Origin: a virus
DNA length: 64,000 nucleotides
Direction: 5' to 3' (one strand)
Virus record (IMG/VR): IMGVR_UViG_3300027714_000001
Span: 42,180-106,179 of that record
Shown here: positions 51,270-62,100 of the stretch, in pieces
Layout of the letters: each line of letters opens with the position of its first letter
Position numbering within the stretch: the stretch's first letter is position 1
Translations under genes and position numbers: made by a program
Notes under the pieces: model-generated
Databases searched by the model: none
Seen by the model: the letters and a program-made list of their open reading frames with translations, nothing else
Told to the model about the DNA's origin: nothing

Positions 51270-51739
51270 GCGCAAGGTCTGGAATAGTAAAAGCAATATC
51301 TGAGAAAATAGCAGAGTTATTTATAGGGGACGGAGACTACATGAGTAACCTACACGGTAATGTTAGTAATAGGGTAAAACATTTTAGTGATGTAGAAGAC
51401 TTTCCCTTTATTAGTGTAACCCCTGGAGCGGAGATTAGAGAGGATTTACCTTCTGACTTTACTTGGGCTACTTTAACCGTCAACATAACACTATATGTTA
51501 AATCAGAAGAAAACTCACAGGAAGAATTAGAATCCTTAATAACGGATGTAGAAAATTTCCTTGACACACATTTACAATTACCGTATAATGTAAATACATC
51601 GGAAGGAGTAATTACTTCTAAAATCACAAATAGCACACTAGTTTCCATAAATACGGATGAAGGGATTCTTGATCCAATGGCACTAGGCCAATTAGTAGTA
51701 AACGTACAGTACGAGAAAGTACGCCGAACCAGAACATAA
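51266..51739 (+). CDS. Tail terminator protein
   Basis: 157 aa. Alpha/beta layout VKAISEKIAELF, FPFISVTPG, LTVNITLYVK and a final QLVVNVQYEK strand, as in gpU/HK97 gp10-type tail terminators that cap the tail tube. Position directly before the tube gene agrees. Confidence 0.7.
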   Translation: MSARSGIVKAISEKIAELFIGDGDYMSNLHGNVSNRVKHFSDVEDFPFISVTPGAEIREDLPSDFTWATLTVNITLYVKSEENSQEELESLITDVENFLDTHLQLPYNVNTSEGVITSKITNSTLVSINTDEGILDPMALGQLVVNVQYEKVRRTRT

Positions 51740-51756
51740 TTTAGGAGAATTATAAA

Positions 51757-52911
51757 ATGTCGATTAATTTATCACGTAATACCAGACTTTGGATTAGTAC
51801 AATAGATAAGGACGGTACACACACCGCTGCCAACACTTTTGAACTACCTGTACAAGAAGGGTATTCACTATCACAATCAGTTTCCACTGTAGACGTATCT
51901 GTTGAAGAAGCAGGCGTAGCACCTATACGTGGAAGTAAAAGATTTAACTCTGCACTGGACCCAGTAGACTGGAGCATTGCAACATACATTACGCCGTACC
52001 TCGACAGTAGCGATCACTTTACAGTAGATATGCTATTATGGCACGCACTAGCAAGCTCTAGAGATAACGAGCCAGACTTTGATAACACTGGAGGAGACTC
52101 TAAAGTTAAAGGAGATGCTGATAGCTTTACTGTAGATTTTAGTAACAACGCTGCTCACGTACTTACAGAGCTTTACTTATACTTTAAAATAGATAATCAG
52201 TTCTACTACATAAACAAATGTCAAGTTAGTCAAGCAGAAATCTCTATTGATATAACAGACATTGCTATGGTTAGTTGGTCTGGTCAAGGATTAAGCTACG
52301 CACCTATTAGTAACCCTAGCTTCTTTACTACGGGAACTGCCGCAGTCTACGACAGTGGTTCAGTAGACTCTGGGTACGTAAAAATACCTACTAACAAAGA
52401 TTACTTAGTAAATAAGCTTACTATTATGACAATGAAAGCTGATGTTGCTCCAGGGGGTTCTTCAAATAATTCGTATAACATACCTATTACTAGTGGAAGC
52501 ATTACTATCAACAACAACATTACCTACTTAACTCCAAATACACTAGCAGAAGTAGATTCCCCAATTGGTTCTTTTGCAGGTTCTTTTGAAGTTACGGGCA
52601 CTATTGAAGCATACCTTAAAGGTGTTACTGGGGGTAACGGAAACACTACCCCCTACGGAACAGCTGACTTACTAGATCATATGCTTGCAGATGTACAGGG
52701 TTCTGTTACTAACGCAGCAGAAATTGTATTTAAAGTTGGCGGAGCAACAGGCGCAAGAGCAGAATTTACTATACCTCTAGCTCACTTGTCTGTACCTGAT
52801 ATTTCTGTAGATGATGTAGTATCTACCTCTATTGAGTTTAAGGGCATGCCTAGTTCTGCTGACTTAGCTAGTGGTACTGAAATTTCTGTAATGATGAAAG
52901 CTAAGGCTTAA
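51757..52911 (+). CDS. Major tail tube protein
   Basis: 384 aa. Resembles long tube proteins of T5-like siphophages: N-terminal NLSRNTRLWIS, FTVDMLLWHAL, and repeated beta domains ending VSTSIEFKGM. Forms the tail tube. Larger than lambda gpV, consistent with an extra fused domain. ATG with TTAGGAGAA upstream. Confidence 0.85.
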   Translation: MSINLSRNTRLWISTIDKDGTHTAANTFELPVQEGYSLSQSVSTVDVSVEEAGVAPIRGSKRFNSALDPVDWSIATYITPYLDSSDHFTVDMLLWHALASSRDNEPDFDNTGGDSKVKGDADSFTVDFSNNAAHVLTELYLYFKIDNQFYYINKCQVSQAEISIDITDIAMVSWSGQGLSYAPISNPSFFTTGTAAVYDSGSVDSGYVKIPTNKDYLVNKLTIMTMKADVAPGGSSNNSYNIPITSGSITINNNITYLTPNTLAEVDSPIGSFAGSFEVTGTIEAYLKGVTGGNGNTTPYGTADLLDHMLADVQGSVTNAAEIVFKVGGATGARAEFTIPLAHLSVPDISVDDVVSTSIEFKGMPSSADLASGTEISVMMKAKA

Positions 52912-52917
52912 TAACTT

Positions 52918-53790
52918 ATGGGTATAGTCTTTAAACAAGGTTCTGTACTCTATATCGCAACGGATACCCACAAGTACAAGCTGCTTGTGGGAGAAGTTAG
53001 TGCTTCTCAGACATTTATAGGGAACACTCAAAGAGTAAAGACCATACAAAACACTGAGTTAGTAGACAGAACTTTTGTTAATGAAAAAGGTGCTGCTTCT
53101 CTTAATTTTACTTCGTATATAGGAAGACAATCTCCAGACACAGAGATAGTAAAATGGTTTGATATGCCAAAAATATCTGATAACAAATACCTTGTGTCTA
53201 CTAGTTTAACTATTCCTAGTAAAAGAAACATATACATAAAACATGGAAGCACTATATATAAGCTACCTGATATGTGTGGTACTAATTTATCTTTTGTACT
53301 ATCACACACAGAAGTACTTGCTGTTAGAGTAACATGTACTGGACCAGACCTAATTGACATTAGTGAAAATGAATCTGAGGTAGCTGACTTTAATGGATTG
53401 ATTGAAAATATTCAAGACCCTCAAGATTTTTCTACAAATAGTGTTAGGGTTACAAACTATAGTAATATTTTAGGATTGTCGCTAGAGCTTACTAGAGAAA
53501 TAAGTTGGCTAAAGCAAAAGTCTATGTTTGACTTAGGATCTATATATAAGGTAACAAACCCTATAATAACCTCTATGTCAATATCAGGCGCAATAACACA
53601 AACAAAATTAAATAATAATAATAATCAATACACCCCAAGCTCAGACGTACAAATAAAATATGGAGACACTTTTAAGGTAAACTTAAATGGGTGTAGCCTA
53701 ACAGAGCGATTTGACTTAGGAAACTTTCACAGAGTTGTAACAGATTACGCACTACTGCCTAATACTGACAACTCATACATACAATTCTAG
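52918..53790 (+). CDS. Minor tail protein
   Basis: 290 aa, all-beta, six bases after the tube gene. The internal pattern (IYIKHGSTIYKLPD) recalls tube-like or Ig-like folds. Possibly a tube-associated or tail-completion protein. The family is uncertain. Ends TAG at 53788-53790. Confidence 0.65.
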   Translation: MGIVFKQGSVLYIATDTHKYKLLVGEVSASQTFIGNTQRVKTIQNTELVDRTFVNEKGAASLNFTSYIGRQSPDTEIVKWFDMPKISDNKYLVSTSLTIPSKRNIYIKHGSTIYKLPDMCGTNLSFVLSHTEVLAVRVTCTGPDLIDISENESEVADFNGLIENIQDPQDFSTNSVRVTNYSNILGLSLELTREISWLKQKSMFDLGSIYKVTNPIITSMSISGAITQTKLNNNNNQYTPSSDVQIKYGDTFKVNLNGCSLTERFDLGNFHRVVTDYALLPNTDNSYIQF

Positions 53791-53803
53791 AGGAAACAGA
53801 ATT

Positions 53804-54208
53804 ATGAACTTAAAAGATATAATCTTAGAAACAAAAACAGTAAAAATACCCTTTGAAGGACTAGAAGGTTTTGAATTAGAAGTAGCAGCAGTATCCAGAG
53901 AGCTATCTAGAAAGATTAGATCAGACTCTGAGGTAACAAAAATTGACCCTAAGCTAAGAATGCCTACATTAGAGCTTGACCAAGATTTGTTTGTTCAGAA
54001 GTTTGCAGAAGCTGCTATTAAAGGGTGGACAGGACTTAAGTATAAATACTTAAATGAACTACTACTAGTAGACATGGGTAAGATAGAAGACCCAGAAGCT
54101 GAAGTAGAGTTTAACATGGAAAACGTAGTAGAGCTTATTAAGCACTCGCAAATATTTGACCAATGGGTGAATGAGCAGGTCTTTAGTCTTCACCGATTTC
54201 GAGACTAA
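53804..54208 (+). CDS. Tail assembly chaperone (G-like)
   Basis: 134 aa. N-terminal LKDIILETKTVKIPFEGLEGF and a helical, acidic C-terminus are typical of tail chaperones that coat the tape measure. Overlaps the next frame by 38 bp, as in lambda G/GT. Frameshift extension is possible. Confidence 0.75.
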   Translation: MNLKDIILETKTVKIPFEGLEGFELEVAAVSRELSRKIRSDSEVTKIDPKLRMPTLELDQDLFVQKFAEAAIKGWTGLKYKYLNELLLVDMGKIEDPEAEVEFNMENVVELIKHSQIFDQWVNEQVFSLHRFRD

Positions 54209-54593
54209 CCGAGCAGAAGCTACAATAGATTTTCTAAAACAGTATTTAGATAACGCTAGAATAGGCATTACTCCTGAAACGTATCTTAGGATGGAAGAAG
54301 AAATGGGCAGGGAGCCCGACTACTCTAATATACCCCCCGACTATGACAGTTTTCCTTCGTATGTTCATGTTGCAATAGATATTTTTAATTCTTTGCCCGA
54401 CATGTACAGTGGAGGAATGTCCAGCATATATGCTGGAAAGAATTACTCGTCCTTAGAAATCATCTTCTCTATGTACCTAGTAGATACAGAAGATAGAATG
54501 AAAGTATTTACAGTTCTACAATTCCTAGATTCTAGAGCTAAAACTTCAGCTATAAAAGAAGCAAACAAAGCAGCGAAAGGGGCGAAAAAGTAA
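54171..54593 (+). CDS. Second tail-chaperone frame (T-like)
   Basis: 140 aa in the +1 frame relative to the G-like gene; an in-frame TGA directly precedes ATG 54171, so any frameshift must occur within 54171-54208. Helical and acidic with a basic tail. Made either by reinitiation at ATG 54171 or by a +1/-2 shift from the upstream gene. Confidence 0.7.
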   Translation: MSRSLVFTDFETNRAEATIDFLKQYLDNARIGITPETYLRMEEEMGREPDYSNIPPDYDSFPSYVHVAIDIFNSLPDMYSGGMSSIYAGKNYSSLEIIFSMYLVDTEDRMKVFTVLQFLDSRAKTSAIKEANKAAKGAKK

Positions 54594-54628
54594 AGAATCC
54601 TCTAGGATAGAGCTTAGGCTCTAGACAG

Positions 54629-54661
54629 TCCCTTTATTAATTTTAATAAAGGGATTTTTTT
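54629..54661 (+). terminator. Terminator before tape measure
   Basis: CCCTTTATTAA/TTAATAAAGGG perfect hairpin followed by a T-run. Confidence 0.9.
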
Positions 54662-54684
54662 ATGTTCGTAAAGGAGAGAATATA

Positions 54685-57600
54685 ATGGCAAGAAGACAAC
54701 AAATTAGAGAAGTTATAATAAGAAGTAGAACAGAAGGAGCAGACGCTTCAAGAGCTGACCTTAATAATGTTAGGGAAGCACTTGAAGGTGTAAACAAAGA
54801 AATAGATATATTTGTAGAGAAAGGTAGAGTGCTAAATACTACTTTAACCAACCTAGCTACTATGTCAGGTAGGGCAGCTACACTAGGTACAAGTTTAACT
54901 ACTGTGGGAACAGCATTAAAATCTATAAATAGTGCTACCGCAGGAACAGCAGTACAGACTGCTAAGTTAGACGGATACATTACTAACTTAGAAATTTTAG
55001 GTTCTGTACTAAGAGATCTATCAAGAGACGCAGAAAGAGCTGAAGGGGCCCTAGACGGTATTAATGCTAGCGCAGGTATGAGAAGTTTAGTAGAAATTCT
55101 AGAACAAATAGCTACTAATACCGCAGCTATTGGCAGAAGGGCAGGAAGAACAGCGGCGTATCTTACTGACGTAGAACTAGCACTTACTCGGGCAGCCGAA
55201 GAAGCAGAAGACTTTAATAGAGAAATGCTTCAAGCTACCCGAACTACTAGTGGACTTGCAGCTTCTACCGAAGGATTAACTAACGCACAAAGAAGGCTAG
55301 GAGAAGGTGGGCGAGGAGCTGCCAGAAGTTTTAGCCAACTAGCTTTTGGGGCAAACCCGCTAGTAAGCGCTTACGCGTCTATAGCAGTTAACATATTTGC
55401 TGTTACAGCAGCATTTAGGTTGTTAAATGAAGCGGCATCTTTTGATCGACTACAGACTCAACTAACTAACTTTTCTTCTGAAGTATCTGGATTAGACGTT
55501 TCTAATTTAGCTACTCAATTAGAGAGAGCCTCTACAGGCGCACTATCTTTAAAAGAAAGTTTACAGTTTGCGACAAAAGGTGTAGCATTTAACTTTACAA
55601 CTAAGCAGTTAGAAGATTTAACTAAAGGAGCTAGAAAAGCATCTATTGCATTAGGCAGAGACTTTAATGATTCTATGGACAGAGTATTAAGAGGTATATC
55701 TAAGCAAGAAATAGAACTATTTGACGAATTAGGTATTGTTACTCGACTAACTCCTGCCTTTAAAGACTACGCTACCGAAGTAGGTAAGACAGTAGATGAG
55801 TTAACGGACTACGAAAGACAGCTAGCGTTGACTATTGAAGTTCAGTCTCAGTTAGACGAAAGATTTAGCGGTATTGATGCAGGAGCTACGGCTTTTGAAA
55901 CATTAGCTGTCAATACTAAGAACGCAACTGATAGCTTACTTGTATTTTTAAGTCAAGCTTTAACTCCTGTTATAGAACAACTTAATAACTTATCTGACAC
56001 TACGGTATCTCTTTCAGAACTGGCTAGTGTATTAGAAACAACTAGCACTCAAGCTGATATATTTATTAAAGCGTTTGAAAAAGGTAATTTAGAAGAAGCT
56101 GTAACATCTACAGGAGCACTTACAGGCAGAGTAGAAGACTTGAACAAGAGACTAAAAGAGTCTAAAGATAGAGCTTCAGAAATAACAATAGGAAGCACTT
56201 TGTTCAGTAAATCTCTAGATTTAGTAGGGCAGACTGCTCTAGTTGTTTTTGCAGACCTTACAGGACTTAGTTTTCTAGATAGGGATGGAGAAATTGAAAA
56301 AACTATTAGCACTATTACTAGTGGTAGTCAGAGAGTAAAAAATGAGCTAGAATTACAGGCAAAAATAGAGAGAGAAATAATAAAGCTTAATAAAGAGAAA
56401 GTTAAGCAAATAGGACACCTAGTAGACAAGTACAGCCTACTCCCTGGAGATGTAACTCCTGAACTTGGTAGCTCTTTTTCTTCTTTCTCGGATGGTCTTG
56501 ATGAGTCTACAAAAATAGTAGACGTATTTATAACAAAAAACACAGAAGCTCTGGGACCTCTTACTGCTTTGAGTAAGACCTTTTCTTCTATGGAGAACAT
56601 GGACTCAGCTTTAGATCCACTAAAAACTGCCGCTATACTATTACAGAGTAAGGCATTTAAGGGGCTAGAAAAGTCTTTAGAACTTGGAGATTCTATAGAT
56701 AATTTAGGTAAACTAATAGATAAAACTGATGAATTAAATCATATACTAGCAACTTTAGGACAAACAGAAGCATTAGAAAATGTTGCGACAGGTCGTAAGG
56801 GCGAAGCAGAGGAAGAAATAAACAACAAGATAACTCGTAGATTAGATATTCAGTCTAGGATGAACGCTTTAGGTAATGTTACTTCTGTAAAAGACAAGCA
56901 GAAAATAAAAGATGAGATAGAAATTCTAAAGGCTAAAAGAGATCAATTAGTTGTAGATAACAAGTTAAAAGACGCTCTACTGGAATCTTCTACTAATACA
57001 ACTATAGCCTTACAAAACCTAGCCCTAACTGTCTCATTTGAAAGTGAGAAAGTAGAACTCAAATTATATGAGCTACAACTACAAATATTACTTACTAGTT
57101 TAGCTAAAAAAGATACAACTGAATTACAAGCTCAACTAACAATAATGGAAAGTAAGTTAGCAGTACAAAAAAACATAGAGGCATCTCAGTTAGCAGCCAA
57201 CCAAAGAGAAAATGATAGAGAAAATCTGATAACAAGTAAAAACACTAATGGGTCTGCTGTGGCTGATGCCGCTTCTGATAGAAAACTATTAGAAAATAGA
57301 AAAGCAGGGTTAGATGATATAGAAGATGCTGTGGCGTTAGATAAAGAAAAATTAGCTATAGCACGAGAAGAAGCAGCATTAAAAAGAAGTGAGGCTTCTG
57401 CGCCCTTCAAGGATACCTCAAGCACTATGGGCTCTATAGGTCAACTAGACGGACTAGACGGGATTACAAAAACTGCTCTAGGTACGGGTCAACTCATAAC
57501 TGACACTTTTGCTTCCGCAGCAGACGCAGGTAAAGAAGGATTTAGTGGATTTGCGGAATACCTGCAAGGTAATATGGAAGCATTTAATGACTTTAGTATA

Positions 57601-58350
57601 GGTTTGGCTAACGCAGCAGGCTCTATATATGGTGCAATATCTGATGCTAAAATAGCTGGTATTGATAGAGAAATAGCTGCGGAAAAGAAGCGTGACGGTA
57701 AAAGTGTAGAAAGCTTAGCTAAGATCAAAAAGCTAGAGGCTAAAAAGATCAAAGAAAAAGCTAAGGCAGATAAAGCTGCTATTGCAATATCTACTGCTAC
57801 AGGTGTTATGCAAACGTTTGCTCAGATGGGATTCCCTGCAGGTGTTCCAATGGCAGCAGCCTTAGCAGCTATGGGACTGTACCAAATATCACAGGTAGAT
57901 AAAGCGGCTAACGGATCTATAGGAAATCTTTCTGGAGGCGGAGGTAGTAGCCTTAAGATAGAAAGCGGAAGCAGAGATAACAAAGTTGACGTTTCTAGTG
58001 CTGCAAGTGCTGGAGAGTACGCATTTGTTAAGGGGCAAGCTGGACAAGGCAACGCAGGGTCTTTTAGTACTCCTGGAAGATTAGGTGGTGGTAGTGCGGC
58101 TTCTGGAGCTAGTATTATGGTAGGTGAGCGTGGCCCAGAGGAAATTACTCCTACAATGCCAGTTAACGTTACACCTTCTGGAGGATCTGGAAAGTCTGGT
58201 TCTAGTCTAGTATTTAGTCCTACTTTCAACATAGAAGCTATAGATTCTGCAGGGTTTGAGGCAGTTACTAAAAGGTACAGTGAACAGTTGTTTAATAGTC
58301 TAGAAGGTGAGCTTAACGCGCGCAGTTTAACATTAAACAGTCTTGATTAA
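54685..58350 (+). CDS. Tape measure protein
   Basis: 1221 aa. Long alpha-helical protein with coiled coils, central hydrophobic helices near residues 225-245 and 1020-1070, and a C-terminal VGERGPEEITP motif common in tape measures. Sets tail length; the residue count suggests a long tail of the order of 180 nm (about 1.5 angstrom per residue). ATG with AAGGAGAG upstream. Confidence 0.95.
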   Translation: MARRQQIREVIIRSRTEGADASRADLNNVREALEGVNKEIDIFVEKGRVLNTTLTNLATMSGRAATLGTSLTTVGTALKSINSATAGTAVQTAKLDGYITNLEILGSVLRDLSRDAERAEGALDGINASAGMRSLVEILEQIATNTAAIGRRAGRTAAYLTDVELALTRAAEEAEDFNREMLQATRTTSGLAASTEGLTNAQRRLGEGGRGAARSFSQLAFGANPLVSAYASIAVNIFAVTAAFRLLNEAASFDRLQTQLTNFSSEVSGLDVSNLATQLERASTGALSLKESLQFATKGVAFNFTTKQLEDLTKGARKASIALGRDFNDSMDRVLRGISKQEIELFDELGIVTRLTPAFKDYATEVGKTVDELTDYERQLALTIEVQSQLDERFSGIDAGATAFETLAVNTKNATDSLLVFLSQALTPVIEQLNNLSDTTVSLSELASVLETTSTQADIFIKAFEKGNLEEAVTSTGALTGRVEDLNKRLKESKDRASEITIGSTLFSKSLDLVGQTALVVFADLTGLSFLDRDGEIEKTISTITSGSQRVKNELELQAKIEREIIKLNKEKVKQIGHLVDKYSLLPGDVTPELGSSFSSFSDGLDESTKIVDVFITKNTEALGPLTALSKTFSSMENMDSALDPLKTAAILLQSKAFKGLEKSLELGDSIDNLGKLIDKTDELNHILATLGQTEALENVATGRKGEAEEEINNKITRRLDIQSRMNALGNVTSVKDKQKIKDEIEILKAKRDQLVVDNKLKDALLESSTNTTIALQNLALTVSFESEKVELKLYELQLQILLTSLAKKDTTELQAQLTIMESKLAVQKNIEASQLAANQRENDRENLITSKNTNGSAVADAASDRKLLENRKAGLDDIEDAVALDKEKLAIAREEAALKRSEASAPFKDTSSTMGSIGQLDGLDGITKTALGTGQLITDTFASAADAGKEGFSGFAEYLQGNMEAFNDFSIGLANAAGSIYGAISDAKIAGIDREIAAEKKRDGKSVESLAKIKKLEAKKIKEKAKADKAAIAISTATGVMQTFAQMGFPAGVPMAAALAAMGLYQISQVDKAANGSIGNLSGGGGSSLKIESGSRDNKVDVSSAASAGEYAFVKGQAGQGNAGSFSTPGRLGGGSAASGASIMVGERGPEEITPTMPVNVTPSGGSGKSGSSLVFSPTFNIEAIDSAGFEAVTKRYSEQLFNSLEGELNARSLTLNSLD

Positions 58351-58357
58351 ACAATAT

Positions 58358-58380
58358 AAAAGGGCTTAGGCCCTTTTTTA
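58358..58380 (+). terminator. Terminator after tape measure
   Basis: AAAGGGC, short loop, GCCCTTTTTT. Confidence 0.9.
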
Positions 58381-58402
58381 TTGCCTAAATAAAAAATTTA
58401 TC

Positions 58403-58431
58403 TTGCAACTTCTTAAATATTATTGTATAAT
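58403..58431 (+). promoter_or_regulatory. Promoter for tail-tip genes
   Basis: -35 TTGCAA (58403-58408), 17-bp spacer, -10 TATAAT (58426-58431). Confidence 0.8.
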
Positions 58432-58456
58432 ATATTCTAAATGGAGGACACTTATT

Positions 58457-59110
58457 ATGGCATACGAAGCATTAACATATTTACCCACTCCCGACACTTT
58501 ACCTAAAGTAGGTCCGGGATTTAGCACACAAGCACTAACGCAAAATACCCCCGGGATGACTCACGAGCTTAACGACGGTAGCTCTATAGGGGTAGAGTTT
58601 AATGGTAGTTTTTGGACTATTAATATATCATACCCAGAATTTACAGAAGAGGAAGCGTTACCCCTAGAAGCTTTCTTTAACACTATAAGAGGAGCATTTA
58701 AAAGTTTTTACGTGTCTCTGCCAAGACGCACTTTTCCTTCTGCGGGGTTGTGGGCTAACAACATACTACAACTATCGGTTTCTGAGACAGATGACTCTAT
58801 ACTCCATATATCTAACTGGGGAGCACAGGCTTCTAGAGGTACTATAAGTATTAATGACTGTCTAAAGATAAATACAGGAAATAAAATATATGTGGTTTCA
58901 GATGTAACTTTAGATGGAGACGTCTTAAAAGTACAACTTAGCAGCCCTATAGTAAATAAAGCAACAGTTCCTGTATCTGCGTTACTAGCAGAAGAGAATA
59001 ATAATATAAAATTTAAAGTTAGATTAACTTCGGGAATGCCAGTGTTTACTTTGACCTCAGAAGGAGTATACAACGGTTTTTCAATTTCCATGAGAGAGAA
59101 TATTAGATGA
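58457..59110 (+). CDS. Distal tail or tail-tip protein
   Basis: 217 aa from ATG 58457 (TGGAGGAC upstream; earlier in-frame codons overlap the promoter). Beta-rich with FWTINISYPEFTEEEALPLEAFF near residue 50, a pattern of distal-tail/DUF2460-like proteins. Overlaps the hub gene by 4 bp. Confidence 0.7.
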   Translation: MAYEALTYLPTPDTLPKVGPGFSTQALTQNTPGMTHELNDGSSIGVEFNGSFWTINISYPEFTEEEALPLEAFFNTIRGAFKSFYVSLPRRTFPSAGLWANNILQLSVSETDDSILHISNWGAQASRGTISINDCLKINTGNKIYVVSDVTLDGDVLKVQLSSPIVNKATVPVSALLAEENNNIKFKVRLTSGMPVFTLTSEGVYNGFSISMRENIR

Positions 59111-62100
59111 GCAGAAACCTTAAACCTTCAGCATTAACATACCTAAAAACAACAGACTTTACCAGAATAGCTCATCTGATTAGGCTAGAGCTTTCTGATA
59201 GTGTGGAAGCTTCTAAAGTATACGAATATTTTACAGATTATCAATCAGACGTACTACTAGAAGGTAATACTTATGCAGCAGGAAAAGTATTAAAGGTAGG
59301 AGAAATTAGACAGACTCAAGGGATTACTAACTATAAATTAAGTATAGATATAGCTGGAGAATTTGAGGTAGAATTAAACAGAGGATTAGTGGAAAATACT
59401 AATACTTCTTATATAGGCAAAAGCATACAGGTACTTAGGGCTTACTTAGACTCTGCAGGTAATATAATACCTTTTGACTTAGATACTGAAGGGCCTATGG
59501 AGTACTTTACCGGTGACGTATCAGATATTAACATATCTGAAAGTGTTACTAAGGGCAGCTCTACAGTTACTTGGCAATGTGCGGGTAAATTTCAAGACTT
59601 TGAACTTGTTAACGGTAGAGTTACGGATGATGCCTCTCATAGAGGTTTAGCTGTAAATGCTGATGGAAATTTGGCTCCTTCTGACGCGGCTAAGAAAGAA
59701 TCACACAAAACAGATAAAGGCTTTCAACATGCTAACCAAACAATAAATGTAGTAACCAATTATACTAGCTCAGAAACTAGATACAAAGTTAAATCTAGCT
59801 GGCTAGGTTTTAGAACAAAAACAGTTAAGTATGAAGTACAAGTAGAAAACTCTCTAGAGCTGGGATTAGATTTATCTGCTAAGTTCTTGCCTAAGCTTTA
59901 CGGAGTTCGTAAAACATCGGGAATTCCTGTTTTCTTAGATACTTTAGTATCAGACCCAAGAAGGCTGTATGTAGTTTATGCCTTTTCTGAAGGTGAGATA
60001 GAGTCATTCTTAAACTTTTATATTAACAACTCTCCAATAATATGTTCTTCTGAGTCAGACCAAAATAATTCGGTGTGTTTAGGGAACCAAGCAAACGGAG
60101 ATACCCTATCGGCTTTTTCCGCATTAGAGAGCTCTAGTGCCTACGAAAATCTAATAGAAAATACATTCAATACTGGTAAGTTTGGCGACAGATCCGCAGA
60201 GTACGAGCCTATAATATTACAAATACCTCCAGTAGAAGCAGGAAGAAGCTCTACCGAAGGAACAAGAGATAGAGAAGAATTTAATATTATAAACCAAGAA
60301 CAGGGGGTTGCATGGGTACAAGTGTTTCATGGAAAGACAGACCAAGCAGCTTGCGAAACATTAAAGAACATAGCAGGTGCAGGAAATTTTAGACTACAAC
60401 AAGCTTGGCTAACAGAAAAGTATGGTACAAGAACAAAAACTACAGCAGAAAAACAAGAGTACTGGGATCAGCATTGCAAGCTACTAGATACGTCGTACAT
60501 TGTTATGGAAATAGCTATCACAGAAGATAACAGTGAAATCCCTGAAATAGAAGCTGTAATATCTGGTACTCTAGTAGATACTTATAGTAATACAGATAAC
60601 GGAACTACTCCTGTTCCGGGAACTACTCCTCCAGCATACAAAAGCTTAACTAAGACGGTATCTCTTAATCCCGCGTGGCAAGTGCTGGATTACGTTACTG
60701 ATAGTACTTGTGGGGGTAACCTAGACGTAGATAAACAAGAGTTAAATGTTAATTCATTTATAAAAGTTTCTCAGTCTTTAGATAAAATAAGTACTAGTTA
60801 TGAAGATAGTTTTGTAAATTATTGGAGATACCTAGGATGGAAAACTCCACCAGGAACTAACACAGTACAAATTAATGGGGCAAACCACGACACACAAAAA
60901 ACTGTAATGCAAACTAATGTTATGTTTAGAACAGAATCTGCCGTAACAAAAAATATTAAAAGTTTACTTAGTCAGTTTGATGGAACAATGAATATTCTGG
61001 GAGGAAAATATCATTTGTCTACGGAAAATAACGACGCTCCTATTGCTGATATCTATATTAGTGATGTTAAAGGTAGTGTTGCAACCAAAGATTTATCTAA
61101 TAAAAACAAATGGAACTCTATACAAGCATCTATACAAGACCCTACACAAAATTGGGGCACAACACAAATAAACTTTTTTAATTCAGACTACTTAGAAGAA
61201 GATAACGGCATATCTAAAAAAGGTAATGTAGTATTTAGTTATTTAACAAACTACTACACAGCTCGTGAATGGGCTCAAAGAGAGCTATCCAACAGCAGGT
61301 ATTCCAGAGAAATAAGATTTAGTACCTACCACAAATTTTTAGGTCTTTACCCTAATTGTAATGTAACTTTTACCTATGACAGGTTTGGTTACGACAAAAA
61401 AGTATTTAGAGTAACCTCAACAACTTTACTGGCAGATGGAGGAATGGCAGTAGTTTTAAATGACTTTGACCAAGCTCAGTTTACTGAGGGTTCGGATGAT
61501 AACTTAAGTGAGTACGAACAACCTACTACAGTTCCTAAACCTACCGGAGTCGAGTATGTAGCTCTTCCTTCCACTAGATTTAATACCGTAAAGATTCCTG
61601 GAGTGTACGGCTTATTAGTATGGGATGTAGTACCTGGAAATACCGTTTTACGTTACAAAGTAGCAGACTGGCTACAGTTAGCAGGAGAATCTACTGTCCC
61701 TGTAAGCACTATAATTACAGAAAATAACGGAACTGCTAGACACTTTATAGCAATAACAGGGTTAAGATCCTATCACACTCACCCACTAAAAGTCAGGTCA
61801 TTAAACCAGAAAGGAAATACTAGCCTTTATACTGCGAAATCTCTAACTATTCTACAATTGCCTGACCCCTCGAAGTTTTCCAACGTACAAAACTTTGTGT
61901 CAGACAACGATAACATAGATAACGAATATATAGGAAGTACTATATCGTTTAGTTGGGATGCGCATACTGACGCTAATGTTTTAGCTTATGATATTGAGTT
62001 TAGAGATACATCAAACGACCTAATAGGCATAAAAAATATAACAAGTGGAGAAACATACTCGTACACTCTGCCAATAAATATGGGCGATTACGCTTCTGTA

